Source: Victivallis sp. Marseille-Q1083
GTDB lineage: Bacteria; Verrucomicrobiota; Lentisphaeria; Victivallales; Victivallaceae
DNA length: 64,000 bases
Assembly (NCBI RefSeq): GCF_903645315.1
Contig: NZ_CAHJXL010000001.1
Span: 3,007,501-3,071,500 of the forward strand
Direction of reading: 5' to 3'
Below the pieces are notes generated by a model. That model searched no databases, was not told the origin of the DNA, and worked only from the letters and a program-made list of their open reading frames with translations. Shown here piece after piece: positions 1 through 8,231 of this stretch; positions within the stretch are counted from its first letter, which is position 1, and each line of letters opens with the position of its first letter. The translations under genes and the position numbers were made by a program.

Positions 1-381
1 CTTCTCCAACGGGAGGCAGACCGCTTTCGACGGCGTCTGGTCATGATTGGAAATGAAATAATTGCGGCTATTTTCCGCGCTTGGATAAAAATGGTAAATT
101 CCCGGCGCGAAGTTGACGACGATCCGATCGTATTTACGGCAATTTTCCTGCAGAAAGGCGATAAGTCCGGCAGCGGCGGGCGCGGCGTTTTCCGGCTGAT
201 CGGGAATACCGCCGAACTGCTGGAACGAAACGGTCAAAACGTTCATGTTCTGTATATTTACCTGTTGTTCTGAATTTTCAGAAGTTGTTGTTAATGAAAA
301 ATCCCCGGCAGAAGCTGCCCAGAGGCAGCTTAATCCGTAGAAGCCGATGCAAGAAAAGACGAATCTATTGAATAGGCTCAT
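1..381 (-). CDS. GH110-like alpha-galactosidase, N-terminal part (cut by window edge)
   Basis: The reading frame is open from the ATG at 381 to the window edge (127 codons). An AAGGA ribosome site lies 5-9 bases upstream. The first 24 or so residues form a signal peptide, followed by a Thr/Ser/Gln-rich stretch and then the start of a right-handed beta-helix domain. The segments NFAPGIYHFYP and YFISNHDQ closely resemble the start of GH110 alpha-1,3-galactosidases, secreted or periplasmic enzymes that remove terminal alpha-galactose from glycans such as blood group B. The catalytic residues lie beyond the window. Another beta-helix carbohydrate enzyme is possible. Confidence 0.7.
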   Translation of the reverse strand, partial: MSLFNRFVFSCIGFYGLSCLWAASAGDFSLTTTSENSEQQVNIQNMNVLTVSFQQFGGIPDQPENAAPAAAGLIAFLQENCRKYDRIVVNFAPGIYHFYPSAENSRNYFISNHDQTPSKAVCLPLEK

Positions 382-406
382 CACGCTTCCTTGAAAACGT
401 TTTTGT

Positions 407-436
407 ATAATAAACAGAGGTTCGGAGAAAAATCAA
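407..436 (-). promoter_or_regulatory. Candidate promoter for the GH110-like gene
   Basis: On the minus strand TTGATT (431-436) is followed after 18 bases by TATTAT (407-412), about 25 bases before the ATG. The match is moderate. Confidence 0.4.
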
Positions 437-646
437 GAAAGGAAATCGTGATAGGCTTAAAAAAGGTGATGGCCGAAATTATAATATTCCTGCAAGGGAA
501 ATGATTGGTCGCCAAAGAACTATTTGGAAGGGGCATGCCGCTTACCGGATGGCCGGCATGCGTTGAAACGGCCGTCAAGTCCGGCGCAAACCCAATGGCG
601 GCTGCCGCCGGCCCGTGCTCCGCCGATCGGTGTCCCGAATGAACAA

Positions 647-675
647 TTGCATTCCGCCGGACTCGGATGTATATT
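647..675 (+). promoter_or_regulatory. Candidate promoter for the PTS operon
   Basis: TTGCAT (647-652), a 17-base spacer and TATATT (670-675) give a leader of about 68 bases before the PTS start at 750. A weaker candidate (TTAAAA/TATAAT, 457-485) lies further upstream. The 382-749 gap otherwise shows no gene I can support. Confidence 0.5.
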
Positions 676-749
676 AAGCCGTTTGTGTTTTTATTATGTA
701 CAAGTGGCTCGCCGCCATGGAGTACCAACGTTTCAAGACAGGATTCGAC

Positions 750-2723
750 ATGTTCAGCAAAGTTTTACCCTTTCTCCAGAATCTGGGCAAGGCCCTGATG
801 CTCCCCATCGCCGTGCTGCCGATCGCCGGGCTGATGCTCCGGCTCGGTCAGGAAGACCTTTTGAATATTCCGTTCATGGCCAAATCCGGCGGCGTGCTGT
901 TCGACAACCTGCCGCTGCTGTTCGCCATCGGCGTCGCGGTCGGCTTTTCGGTCGATGCCGCCGGAGCGGCGGCACTGGCCGGCGTCGTCGCTTATTTCAC
1001 GTTGACCACCGCGCTGACGGCGATCAGCAGCGGCGCGGATATGGGAGTCCTGGCCGGTATCCTCTCCGGCATCATCGGCGGACTGATGTACAACCGCTTT
1101 CATAAACTTACGCTGCCGCCCTGGCTGGCCTTTTTCAGCGGCAAGCGTTTCGTACCGATCATTTCGGCGTTGACCGCGCTGGCGCTGGCCGGAGCGATGT
1201 CGCTCATCTGGCCGCCGATCCAGCACGCCATCAATCTGGTCGGCAACTGGATGGTCAATGCCGAAGCGCTGGGGGCGACGGTTTACGGCATCCTCAACCG
1301 GCTGCTGCTCTCGGTCGGTCTCCATCAAATCCTCAACACGCTCTGCTGGTTCAAATTCGGCACCTTCACCGATGCCGCCGGCAAAGTATTTGAAGGGGAT
1401 TTGCACCGTTTCTTCGCCGGCGATCCGTCCGCCGGAATGTTCATGACCGGTTTCTTTCCGGTGATGATGTTCGGTCTGCCGGCCGTGGCGCTGGCCTTCT
1501 ATTTGACTACCGACAAAAAGCGGCGGCCGGAAGTGGCCGGTTTGCTGTTCTCGCTGGTACTGACCGCCTTTCTGACCGGCATCACCGAACCGTTGGAATA
1601 CACCTTCATGTTCCTGGCTCCGCTGCTCTATGTGGTCCATGCGTTGCTGACCGGTGCGGCTCTGGCCATTTCCCAGCTGGTCGGTTACAAAGCCGGCTTT
1701 ACGTTTTCGGCCGGGTTAATCGATTTACTTCTCTCCTGGGGCAAGTCTACCAAGCCGTATACAATCCTGTGGATGGGACCGCTGTTTTTCGGGTTGTATT
1801 TCTTCATATTTTATTTCGCCATCAAATGGTTCAAGCTGAAAACGCCCGGCCGGGAACCGCTCGACCGGGACGATGCCGCCGATGAAGCCGCCGCCGAACC
1901 GCCGGTGCCGGGCGGCGACCGCTACGAGCAACTGGCCGTCGGTTACATCCGGGCGCTCGGCGGTCTGGACAATCTCAGGACCATCGACAACTGCATCACC
2001 CGGCTGCGGCTGCAACTGAACGATGCCGGCAAAATCAACGAAGCGGCGCTGAAAAAGCTCGGCGCCGCCGGCGTCATCAGAATGGGCGGCAATGCGCTGC
2101 AGGTCATCGTCGGTTCCCAGGTGGAATCCGTCGCCAATGCGATGAAGCAATTTTCCCGGGCGGGGCGACTGCCGGTTGCCGAAGCCGCGGCAAGTCCGGC
2201 GGCGGCCGAGCCGGCGGCTCCGGCGGAAACGGCCCGGCCGGCTGCCGGGAGCGCGGCTGAAATCGTGCTGCTGTCGCCGGTGGAAGGACGCGCCGTGGCG
2301 CTCGACGAGGTGCCGGACCCGACTTTCGCCGACCGGCTTGCCGGCGACGGCATCGCCATCGAACCGTCCGGCAATGTCTTCGCCGCGCCGGTTTCCGGCA
2401 CCATCATTTCGCTGCCGGCCAGCGGCCATGCTTTCGTCATCCGCCACGCTTCCGGCGTTGAAGTGCTCGTCCATATCGGCATCGAAACGGTAGGGTTGAA
2501 AGGGGCCGGCTTCCGGATCATGGCCGCCAGCGGCATGGAAGTGGCGGCCGGAACGCCGATTCTGCAGGTCAACTGGCCAGCGGTGCGCGGGAAGATCAAA
2601 GCGACGGTATCGCCGGTGCTGATCGCCACCGCCGACAAGGTAACCGGTCTGGCTCCGGCTGTCGCGCCGGGCCAGATTGTCAAACCCGGCATGCCGCTGG
2701 TCCGGGCCAAACTGAAGAAATGA
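750..2723 (+). CDS. nagE: PTS system N-acetylglucosamine/glucose-type EIICBA transporter
   Basis: This is a membrane permease that imports and phosphorylates a hexose, most like N-acetylglucosamine-type NagE (657 residues here, 648 in E. coli). The order is EIIC (about 1-375, many membrane segments, opening MFSKVLPFLQNLGKALMLPI), EIIB (about 395-480, phosphocysteine in CITRLR at residue 415), an Ala/Pro-rich linker, and EIIA (about 505-657, active His 575 in VHIGIETV). The open frame extends upstream to 696, but the start at 750 is chosen because the family begins there and AGGA precedes it. The next gene follows after 10 bases and supplies the upstream phosphocarriers. Glucose specificity cannot be excluded from sequence alone. 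Confidence 0.85.
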   Translation: MFSKVLPFLQNLGKALMLPIAVLPIAGLMLRLGQEDLLNIPFMAKSGGVLFDNLPLLFAIGVAVGFSVDAAGAAALAGVVAYFTLTTALTAISSGADMGVLAGILSGIIGGLMYNRFHKLTLPPWLAFFSGKRFVPIISALTALALAGAMSLIWPPIQHAINLVGNWMVNAEALGATVYGILNRLLLSVGLHQILNTLCWFKFGTFTDAAGKVFEGDLHRFFAGDPSAGMFMTGFFPVMMFGLPAVALAFYLTTDKKRRPEVAGLLFSLVLTAFLTGITEPLEYTFMFLAPLLYVVHALLTGAALAISQLVGYKAGFTFSAGLIDLLLSWGKSTKPYTILWMGPLFFGLYFFIFYFAIKWFKLKTPGREPLDRDDAADEAAAEPPVPGGDRYEQLAVGYIRALGGLDNLRTIDNCITRLRLQLNDAGKINEAALKKLGAAGVIRMGGNALQVIVGSQVESVANAMKQFSRAGRLPVAEAAASPAAAEPAAPAETARPAAGSAAEIVLLSPVEGRAVALDEVPDPTFADRLAGDGIAIEPSGNVFAAPVSGTIISLPASGHAFVIRHASGVEVLVHIGIETVGLKGAGFRIMAASGMEVAAGTPILQVNWPAVRGKIKATVSPVLIATADKVTGLAPAVAPGQIVKPGMPLVRAKLKK

Positions 2724-2733
2724 GGAATCAGCC

Positions 2734-5217
2734 ATGTTGATCGCTTCCGAACATCTGATCGCCGCCGCCGACTGTGCGACTCCGCTTCAGGCGCTGGAAC
2801 TGCTGAGCGGCCTGCTGCAGAACAATGATTGTACCGGCGCTTCATGCGCCGCCGCGCTGGAAGCCGGCGACCGCGCTTTCCCCTGCGTTCTCAACGGCAT
2901 CGCCGTTTCCCACCTCGGCACCGCCGGCGAGGGGTTACTGCGCCGCGGCGGTGTGGCCGCCCTGCGGTTGAACAGACCGCTGGATTGGTACGGCAGTCCG
3001 GTTTCGCTGGTTTTCGCCGTCGCGCTGCCGAGGCCGCTGCAGCCGGCCGCCTTTGCCGCCATCGCCGCACTGTCCGCCGATGCCGAACGTCTGGCCGCCG
3101 TCGCCGAGGCGGCGCTGCCCTCCGATTTGCTGACGTTGTTCAATGCCGTTTCGGTCGCCGCCAGCCGGGCGGCGATTCCGGCACCGCCGCCGGAGCGGCG
3201 GTATGAGGCAACCCTGGCGGTTTTTCTGAAAGATCCCAACGGCATCCATGCCCGCCCGGCCGCCAAACTTGCGGCGGCGGCGGCCGGTTTCGACGGTGAG
3301 CTCCTGCTGCTTTACCGGGATCAGGCGGCCAATTTGCGCAGTGCCGGCGCAGTTATGGGACTCGGGATCGGCGAACCGGCTGAAGTGACGGTCGCCGCCA
3401 ATGGCGCCGGCGCCGCCGAAGCGGTCAAGCGGATTGCCGGAATGATCGAAAACGGGCTGGATGACGCGGCGGCGGCTGAAAACGAGGCGCTCAATTTCGC
3501 TGCGCTGCCGACCTTCCCGCCCTCGCGGCAGGCCATTCACGGCATTCCGGCTTCGCCCGGAATCGGCATCGCGCCGCTTTTCCGTCTGGACATGAACGAC
3601 CGTCGGCCGGCCGTTCCGGAACAAGGCTCCTCTCCGGCGGAAGAAGCCGCCCGGCTCCGGCAGGGCTGGCGTGCCGCCGCCGAAGCGCTGCAGCGCCTGA
3701 GCGCCGGACTGATTCAGCAGGGCGAGAAAACCTCCGCCGGTGTTTTTGAAGCGCATCGGGCGCTGCTGGCGGACGAGGCGCTGCAGCAGCGCGCATTGCA
3801 ACTGATCGCCGACGGCAAGAGCGCGCCGTTCGCCTGGCAAACCGCTTGTGCGCAGGCGGCGGAAACGATCGCCAATTCGGAATCGCAGCGCATTGCCGAG
3901 CGGGCGATTGATTATCAGGATGTCGCCAAGCGGGTGCTGGCCTTTCTGTTGCCGGAAACGGCGGCGGCGACCCGCTGGCCGTCCGGCAGGTTCATTCTCG
4001 CTGCCGTCGACTTGACGCCGTCGCAAACCGCTCAGTTGCCCAGGGCGCAGGTGGCCGGCATCGTCACCGTCCAGGGCGGCCCCACTGCCCATACCGCCAT
4101 CCTGGCCCGGGCGCTGGGCATTCCCGCCGTGGTGGCCGCCGGCGACGCGGTTTTGCAATTGCCGGAAGCGGCGGCGCCGATGATTCTCAACGGCGTCTCC
4201 GGTTTTCTGGAGCCGCAGCCCGATACTGCTCAATTGGCGGCGGCAGAGAAAGCGGCCGCCGAACTGGCCGGGCGGCAGAGCAAGCTGGAGCGGCTCCGGT
4301 TCGAAGCGGCCCGTACCGTAGACGGCATCGGCGTTGAAATCGCCGCCAATATCACGTCGGCCGCCGAGGCGCGGCAGGCGGTGGAAGCCGGCGCCGACGG
4401 CATCGGATTACTGCGTACTGAAATTCTGGTGCAGGATTGCCGCGAAGCGCCGCAGGAAGAAACGCTGCTGGCCGGTTTCGCCGAGATCGCCGCCGCGCTG
4501 GACGGCCGCCCCATCCTGATCAGGACTTACGACATTGGCGGCGACAAACCGGTGCCGTTCATGCCGGTGCAGCCGGAAGCCAATCCGTTTCTCGGCGTGC
4601 GGGGCATCCGGCTCTGTTTCGCCTATCCGGCAATTTTCCGGACCCAGCTCCGCGCTATCCTGCGGGCCATCCGCGACCACCATTTGAACGGTAAAATCAT
4701 GCTGCCGATGATTGCCGCCGTCGACGAACTGCGGCGGGGAAAACAGTTCATTCAGCAGGAGGCGGCGGCATTGCAGATGAGCTGTCCGCCCATCGGCATC
4801 ATGATTGAAGTGCCTTCCGCCGTCTGGATGATCGACGCGCTGGCGCAGGAGTCCGACTTTTTTTCAATCGGCACCAACGATTTGACGCAATACATCCTGG
4901 CGATGGACCGGCTGCATCCGGTGCTGGCCTCCCAGGCGGATTCTCTGGACCCGGCTGTGCTGCGGGCGATTGCCGCGGCGGTAGACGGCGCCCGCCGCCA
5001 ACGGAAATGGATCGGCGTCTGCGGCAATCTGGCCTCCGATCCGATCGGCGCGGCGGTGTTGCTCGGCTTGGGCGTCGATGAATTGTCGATGGGAGCGCCG
5101 GCGATCGCCGGCGTCAAAGCGCTGGTGCGCGGCAGCCGCCTCGAAGCGCTGAAAAGCCGGGCCCAACGGGCGCTCCAATGCGTTTCCGCCGCCGAAGTCC
5201 GCGCCTTGTATTCGTGA
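2734..5217 (+). CDS. Multiphosphoryl transfer protein: EIIA(Fru-like)-HPr-EI fusion
   Basis: The 827-residue cytoplasmic protein carries three PTS modules. Residues 1-140 resemble a fructose-type EIIA domain (likely active His60 in GIAVSH). Residues 157-245 are HPr (His172 in GIHARPA). Residues 265-827 are enzyme I, with phosphohistidine His453 in GGPTAHTAI, GIGLLRTE, the TYDIGGDKP segment and Cys763 in WIGVCGN. Enzyme I takes phosphate from phosphoenolpyruvate and passes it through HPr to EIIA. The preceding gene is an EIICBA, so the two genes make a complete relay. The EIIA module is oddly redundant, because the transporter already has its own EIIA of another class. The architecture resembles FruB/PtsA-type proteins of other bacteria. 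Confidence 0.88.
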   Translation: MLIASEHLIAAADCATPLQALELLSGLLQNNDCTGASCAAALEAGDRAFPCVLNGIAVSHLGTAGEGLLRRGGVAALRLNRPLDWYGSPVSLVFAVALPRPLQPAAFAAIAALSADAERLAAVAEAALPSDLLTLFNAVSVAASRAAIPAPPPERRYEATLAVFLKDPNGIHARPAAKLAAAAAGFDGELLLLYRDQAANLRSAGAVMGLGIGEPAEVTVAANGAGAAEAVKRIAGMIENGLDDAAAAENEALNFAALPTFPPSRQAIHGIPASPGIGIAPLFRLDMNDRRPAVPEQGSSPAEEAARLRQGWRAAAEALQRLSAGLIQQGEKTSAGVFEAHRALLADEALQQRALQLIADGKSAPFAWQTACAQAAETIANSESQRIAERAIDYQDVAKRVLAFLLPETAAATRWPSGRFILAAVDLTPSQTAQLPRAQVAGIVTVQGGPTAHTAILARALGIPAVVAAGDAVLQLPEAAAPMILNGVSGFLEPQPDTAQLAAAEKAAAELAGRQSKLERLRFEAARTVDGIGVEIAANITSAAEARQAVEAGADGIGLLRTEILVQDCREAPQEETLLAGFAEIAAALDGRPILIRTYDIGGDKPVPFMPVQPEANPFLGVRGIRLCFAYPAIFRTQLRAILRAIRDHHLNGKIMLPMIAAVDELRRGKQFIQQEAAALQMSCPPIGIMIEVPSAVWMIDALAQESDFFSIGTNDLTQYILAMDRLHPVLASQADSLDPAVLRAIAAAVDGARRQRKWIGVCGNLASDPIGAAVLLGLGVDELSMGAPAIAGVKALVRGSRLEALKSRAQRALQCVSAAEVRALYS

Positions 5218-5230
5218 ACCATTTTCTCAG

Positions 5231-5254
5231 CTCCCCGGCGGTTGCGCCGGGGAG
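5231..5254 (+). terminator. Strong GC hairpin after the PTS operon
   Basis: A perfect 10-bp stem (CTCCCCGGCG/CGCCGGGGAG) with a GTTG loop starts 13 bases after the stop. No T tract follows, so termination is inferred from position only. Confidence 0.4.
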
Positions 5255-5311
5255 GGGGGCCGGCCGGCGGCGTTCTTGGGGGGATCCGCAGGGAAGATTC
5301 CGCAACCGGTC

Positions 5312-5339
5312 TTGACTTCGGCGGAAAATCTTCTATATT
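5312..5339 (+). promoter_or_regulatory. Candidate promoter for the zinc-ribbon/thiE pair
   Basis: TTGACT (5312-5317), a 16-base spacer and TATATT (5334-5339) lie 37 bases before the start at 5377. Confidence 0.55.
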
Positions 5340-5376
5340 TCCCTGTCACCAAAAAAACAACGGAGGCCGTGACCAT

Positions 5377-5775
5377 ATGCCGAAAAACAGCTTTGTCACT
5401 TGTCCGCATTGCGGCGGGGAGACGGTACCGAAGGAGAAGGTGTTGCTGGACGGCTGGACCAGGCGCGGCACTGTGCTGGTCTGCGCCTTTTGCGGCGGCG
5501 AGTTGCCATCGGCGGAGAGTCCGGAAGCGACGGCTCCGGCGGCGGATCGGAAAACTTCCGCGTTGGCCGCGCTGCTTGGCAGCGAAGTGCCGGAAGCCGT
5601 CAAGCTGACCGCGTCCGCCGAAGAGCGCCGTTTTTGCCGTGACTGCCGTTACTATATCAAACATCCGTTTCTGTCGCGGTGCGAACGCCGGCAGGCCGAA
5701 GTCAATCCGATGGACGACTGTCCGGATTTCGCGTTGCCGGACCCGCCGGCGCCGGATGCAACTCCGAACCACTGA
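5377..5775 (+). CDS. Small protein with zinc-ribbon CPHC/CAFC motif and C-terminal cysteine cluster
   Basis: I do not recognise a named family. The 132-residue product has CPHCGG and CAFCGG near the N-terminus, a typical four-cysteine zinc ribbon, then an Ala-rich linker, and a second cysteine group (FCRDCRYY, SRCERR, DDCPDF) near residues 85-120. It has no signal peptide or membrane segment, so it is probably cytoplasmic. The start at 5377 has a GGAGG site upstream and a promoter just before it; the frame is open from 5242 but without such support. It lies 15 bases before thiE and probably shares its transcript. The role is unknown. Confidence 0.6.
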   Translation: MPKNSFVTCPHCGGETVPKEKVLLDGWTRRGTVLVCAFCGGELPSAESPEATAPAADRKTSALAALLGSEVPEAVKLTASAEERRFCRDCRYYIKHPFLSRCERRQAEVNPMDDCPDFALPDPPAPDATPNH

Positions 5776-5790
5776 AATGATTTTTTCGCG

Positions 5791-6450
5791 ATGAAAAGCT
5801 GTTTTCAAACTCTGGCGGACCGGGTGCGGGCTTTTGAAGCCGTCGATCTTTATCCGGTCATCTCCTCGGAATTCACCAACGGCCGGCCGGTGCTGGAAAT
5901 TCTGCGCGGCGTCGCCGCCGGCGGGGCCCGGATTGTGCAGTTGCGGGAGAAAAATCTGGCGCTCGGCGCTTTCTATGAACTGGCGACCGCCGCCCGGGCG
6001 ATCGCCAACGAGCACCGGATGCTGCTGCTGATCGACGACCATCTGGACATTGCGTTGCTGAGCGGCGCCGACGGCGTGCATCTCGGCCAGGAGGATTTGC
6101 CGTTGCGCCCGGTGCTGGAATCGGCCCCGGAGCTGTTGATCGGCAGTTCCACCCATAACTTGACCGAAGCCTTGGCGGCGGAGACTGCCGGGGTCGGCTA
6201 TCTGAATATCGGGCCGATCTATCCGACCCGGACCAAGAGTGTGCCCTGCGGCGCGGTCGGGCTGGAAATGTTGCAAGAGGTGAGCCGGCGCATTCATACG
6301 CCGTTTTCGGTGATGGGAGGGATCAAGGAGCGCCATCTGCCGGAATTGCTGGCGGCCGGCGCCCGGCATATCGCGATGGTGACGGAAATTACCCAGGCGC
6401 CGGATGTTGCCGCCCGCACCAGCGAATTGCGGCGTTATTTCCATGCGTAA
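5791..6450 (+). CDS. thiE: Thiamine phosphate synthase
   Basis: ThiE joins hydroxymethylpyrimidine diphosphate and thiazole phosphate to make thiamine phosphate. The 219-residue protein has the family's TIM-barrel signatures: VQLREK for pyrimidine/phosphate binding, LLIDDHLDIA, GADGVHLGQEDLP, LIGSSTHN, NIGPIYPTRTK and FSVMGGI. Length is normal. It follows the zinc-ribbon gene by 15 bases with only a weak ribosome site, so coupling to that gene is likely. No TPP riboswitch (THI box) was seen upstream, and no other thiamine gene lies in the window. Confidence 0.9.
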   Translation: MKSCFQTLADRVRAFEAVDLYPVISSEFTNGRPVLEILRGVAAGGARIVQLREKNLALGAFYELATAARAIANEHRMLLLIDDHLDIALLSGADGVHLGQEDLPLRPVLESAPELLIGSSTHNLTEALAAETAGVGYLNIGPIYPTRTKSVPCGAVGLEMLQEVSRRIHTPFSVMGGIKERHLPELLAAGARHIAMVTEITQAPDVAARTSELRRYFHA

Positions 6451-6643
6451 TCTTGTTGTTTTTTCAAAAATACGCCGTGTGCGGGTTTTCAGATGGCGTT
6501 GGCAATCGTTTAAACCCGGAGGTGCAATACATCTGATTTGTACCACAGCCCGAAATGATGTGGTATTCTTTGCGTATCGGGTTGCCAATTGGGAAAAAAT
6601 TATTCAAAAAAGGTCTGAAAAAGGAAGATCGCCAGAAGGCAAG

Positions 6644-6663
6644 AACCTTTCAAAAGGTTTTTT
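6644..6663 (+). terminator. Candidate rho-independent terminator
   Basis: AACCTTT and AAAGGTT form a 7-bp stem followed by a run of T, about 195 bases after thiE. Confidence 0.4.
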
Positions 6664-6691
6664 CTGCTCGCAGCCAGTTTTGCATAACTGA

Positions 6692-6813
6692 CTAATTTAC
6701 GGAACTTTTCTTGCATGACTCGTCGTGGAAATGAAAAAACTGGTTTGCAAACCGCGAATCCAGCTGCGGTATAGATTAAGAAATAAAATGATGCTTTGAC
6801 CCGGATGTCGCCG
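6692..6813 (+). repeat. Dispersed 120-bp repeat, copy A
   Basis: This copy matches 16292-16412 in the same orientation, with long identical blocks such as TGGAAATGAAAAAACTG, TTTGCAAACCGCGAATC and AAATAAAATGATGCTTTGAC. The two copies bracket most of the accessory island. Origin unknown; possibly a decayed mobile element end or a duplicated gene fragment. Confidence 0.8.
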
Positions 6814-6912
6814 CAGGACTTGTTTGACGTAGCTACGGGATAAACGTTCTTGATTTTGTGCCAAAATCGAAATAAAACCATTAAAAATTTTTCTATTTTT
6901 GATTGATGGGGA

Positions 6913-6941
6913 TTGACTTCAGAAATTTTTTTTGCTATACT
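6913..6941 (+). promoter_or_regulatory. Near-consensus extended -10 promoter
   Basis: TTGACT (6913-6918), a 17-base spacer and TATACT (6936-6941) preceded by TTTGC. It probably drives the three-gene group starting at 7220, with a leader of about 270 bases. Confidence 0.55.
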
Positions 6942-7219
6942 ATATAATGTATTATTTTCAGAATAGTTATAGTCCTGGACTGTAATTGGTTTTATTTTTT
7001 TAAGAAATAATATAAATTTTAATTTTGTTAAGTACATTTTTTATAAAAGTAACTGTAATTTGGTGCTGATTTCAATGAATAGTGTTATAAGTAATTTATA
7101 TTAAATATTTTATTTATAGTTTGCGGGAATTAATTTTCCGATATGAAGGTGGATAACTTGGATTATATCTTTAATTAAGGCATGTCAATGCTTTGAAACC
7201 ATTGGAAAGGAGATGAGAG

Positions 7220-7720
7220 ATGTTAAGAAAAGTATTTATTATGATTTCCTGCTTATTGTTTTCCGGAATATTTTCATTTGTTTCCGCATATGAATTTGTT
7301 GTAACCGAAGAAAGAGACCAGAGTACCATTGATACCATGGATACGTTGGAACAGAGAGTAAATTGTGGTTCATCTTCATTAAGAGTTTATTTGGAGTTTC
7401 CCAAAAGCACTACTGATAACACAAAGGGTAATGATCTCAATTGGGTGGAAACAAACGGTGTGTGGCAGTGTACATATTTTCTTACTTTTTTTCTTCCTGG
7501 CTTGGACCAACCATATCATAATGGCAAAGGTGGAGGCTATAACAGTGGACGGCTTGTGCGGCATATTTATCGTTTTGCCGTTTATGCAAAGTATTATGAT
7601 GTAATAGAGAGCCAAGATCCAGTCCTCGTCAGAGAAGAGTTGATGCGTTTTCGTTATAAAGACTCTCCGATAGAAGAGGGGCCACACGCTCCCAATAAAG
7701 CTTGTGGACCACATGAATAA
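7220..7720 (+). CDS. Unrecognised exported protein
   Basis: I do not recognise a family. The 166-residue protein begins with a clear signal peptide (MLRKVFIMISCLLFSGIF..., cleavage near residue 23) and has two cysteines in the second half plus one near the middle. The ribosome site AAGGAG lies 8 bases before the ATG. Codon use is AT-rich, unlike the left flank. Its 3' end overlaps the start of the next gene by 8 bases, so the pair is probably cotranscribed with the third gene at 8228. Composition suggests horizontal acquisition. Confidence 0.6.
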   Translation: MLRKVFIMISCLLFSGIFSFVSAYEFVVTEERDQSTIDTMDTLEQRVNCGSSSLRVYLEFPKSTTDNTKGNDLNWVETNGVWQCTYFLTFFLPGLDQPYHNGKGGGYNSGRLVRHIYRFAVYAKYYDVIESQDPVLVREELMRFRYKDSPIEEGPHAPNKACGPHE

Positions 7721-8231
7721 AAAACGGTTGACTCTTTCGATGAAACATCAGAAAACAATTGGGTTGGCGGTACTCTTATTCATTCTATTTGGTATTGCAA
7801 TTGTTTATTTTGTCGCGAAATTCATTCCCGCCAACGGTCCCCGAACGATCGTTTATCTCGCCAATTCGCAGGGGGAGTGGGAGCCGGCTGATACCGCGAA
7901 AATGGCGGAATTACAGCCTTTGCTCAATGCTCCGCAAGTCGTCATATGGCTGGAAGGCACTGATCTGGATATGGTTCCCTATCCTCCGATATTTCTGGAG
8001 GAGCTCTGTCGCGGTGCCGACTTTGACTTGCCGACGATGATATTCGGGAATGCGGAAGTTTATGTCGCGGCACGCAAGTCGCCACGCGGAGAAGGCTGGT
8101 ATGACTTCAAAATTTCCGACCGGGGTGTTCTTCTGGAACTCAATGAAGTCCCTTACCGGGGTGAAAAACGCCAAACGATCGCCCGGGGGGTTCATTGGCT
8201 GATCGAAATTGTCCGGGGGCCATACTTATGA
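7713..8231 (+). CDS. Unrecognised membrane-anchored protein
   Basis: The 172-residue product has an N-terminal membrane segment at about residues 16-37 and a soluble domain of about 130 residues; no family is recognised. The start at 7713 (MNKKRL) is preferred over 7704 because basic residues then lead directly into the membrane helix. It overlaps the previous gene by 8 bases and the next by 4 bases (ATGA). The three genes form one operon of envelope proteins. Confidence 0.55.
   Translation: MNKKRLTLSMKHQKTIGLAVLLFILFGIAIVYFVAKFIPANGPRTIVYLANSQGEWEPADTAKMAELQPLLNAPQVVIWLEGTDLDMVPYPPIFLEELCRGADFDLPTMIFGNAEVYVAARKSPRGEGWYDFKISDRGVLLELNEVPYRGEKRQTIARGVHWLIEIVRGPYL

Larger units (their letters stand above)
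6451..7219. other. AT-rich intergenic stretch at the island's left edge
   Basis: This 769-base stretch holds no gene I can support. It contains a terminator-like hairpin (6644-6663), one copy of a 120-bp repeat (6692-6813), a near-consensus promoter (6913-6941) and very AT-rich DNA from about 6870. Base composition changes sharply from the flanking thiE gene, which suggests the start of acquired DNA. Confidence 0.6.

Noticed and set aside
5218-5790. TPP riboswitch before thiE
   Set aside because: No THI-box sequence was seen; thiE lies behind a zinc-ribbon gene with an ordinary promoter.
6600-7037. 145-codon minus-strand frame in the AT-rich gap
   Set aside because: It runs through the dispersed repeat and a terminator hairpin, has no ribosome site, and the other repeat copy does not keep the frame open.
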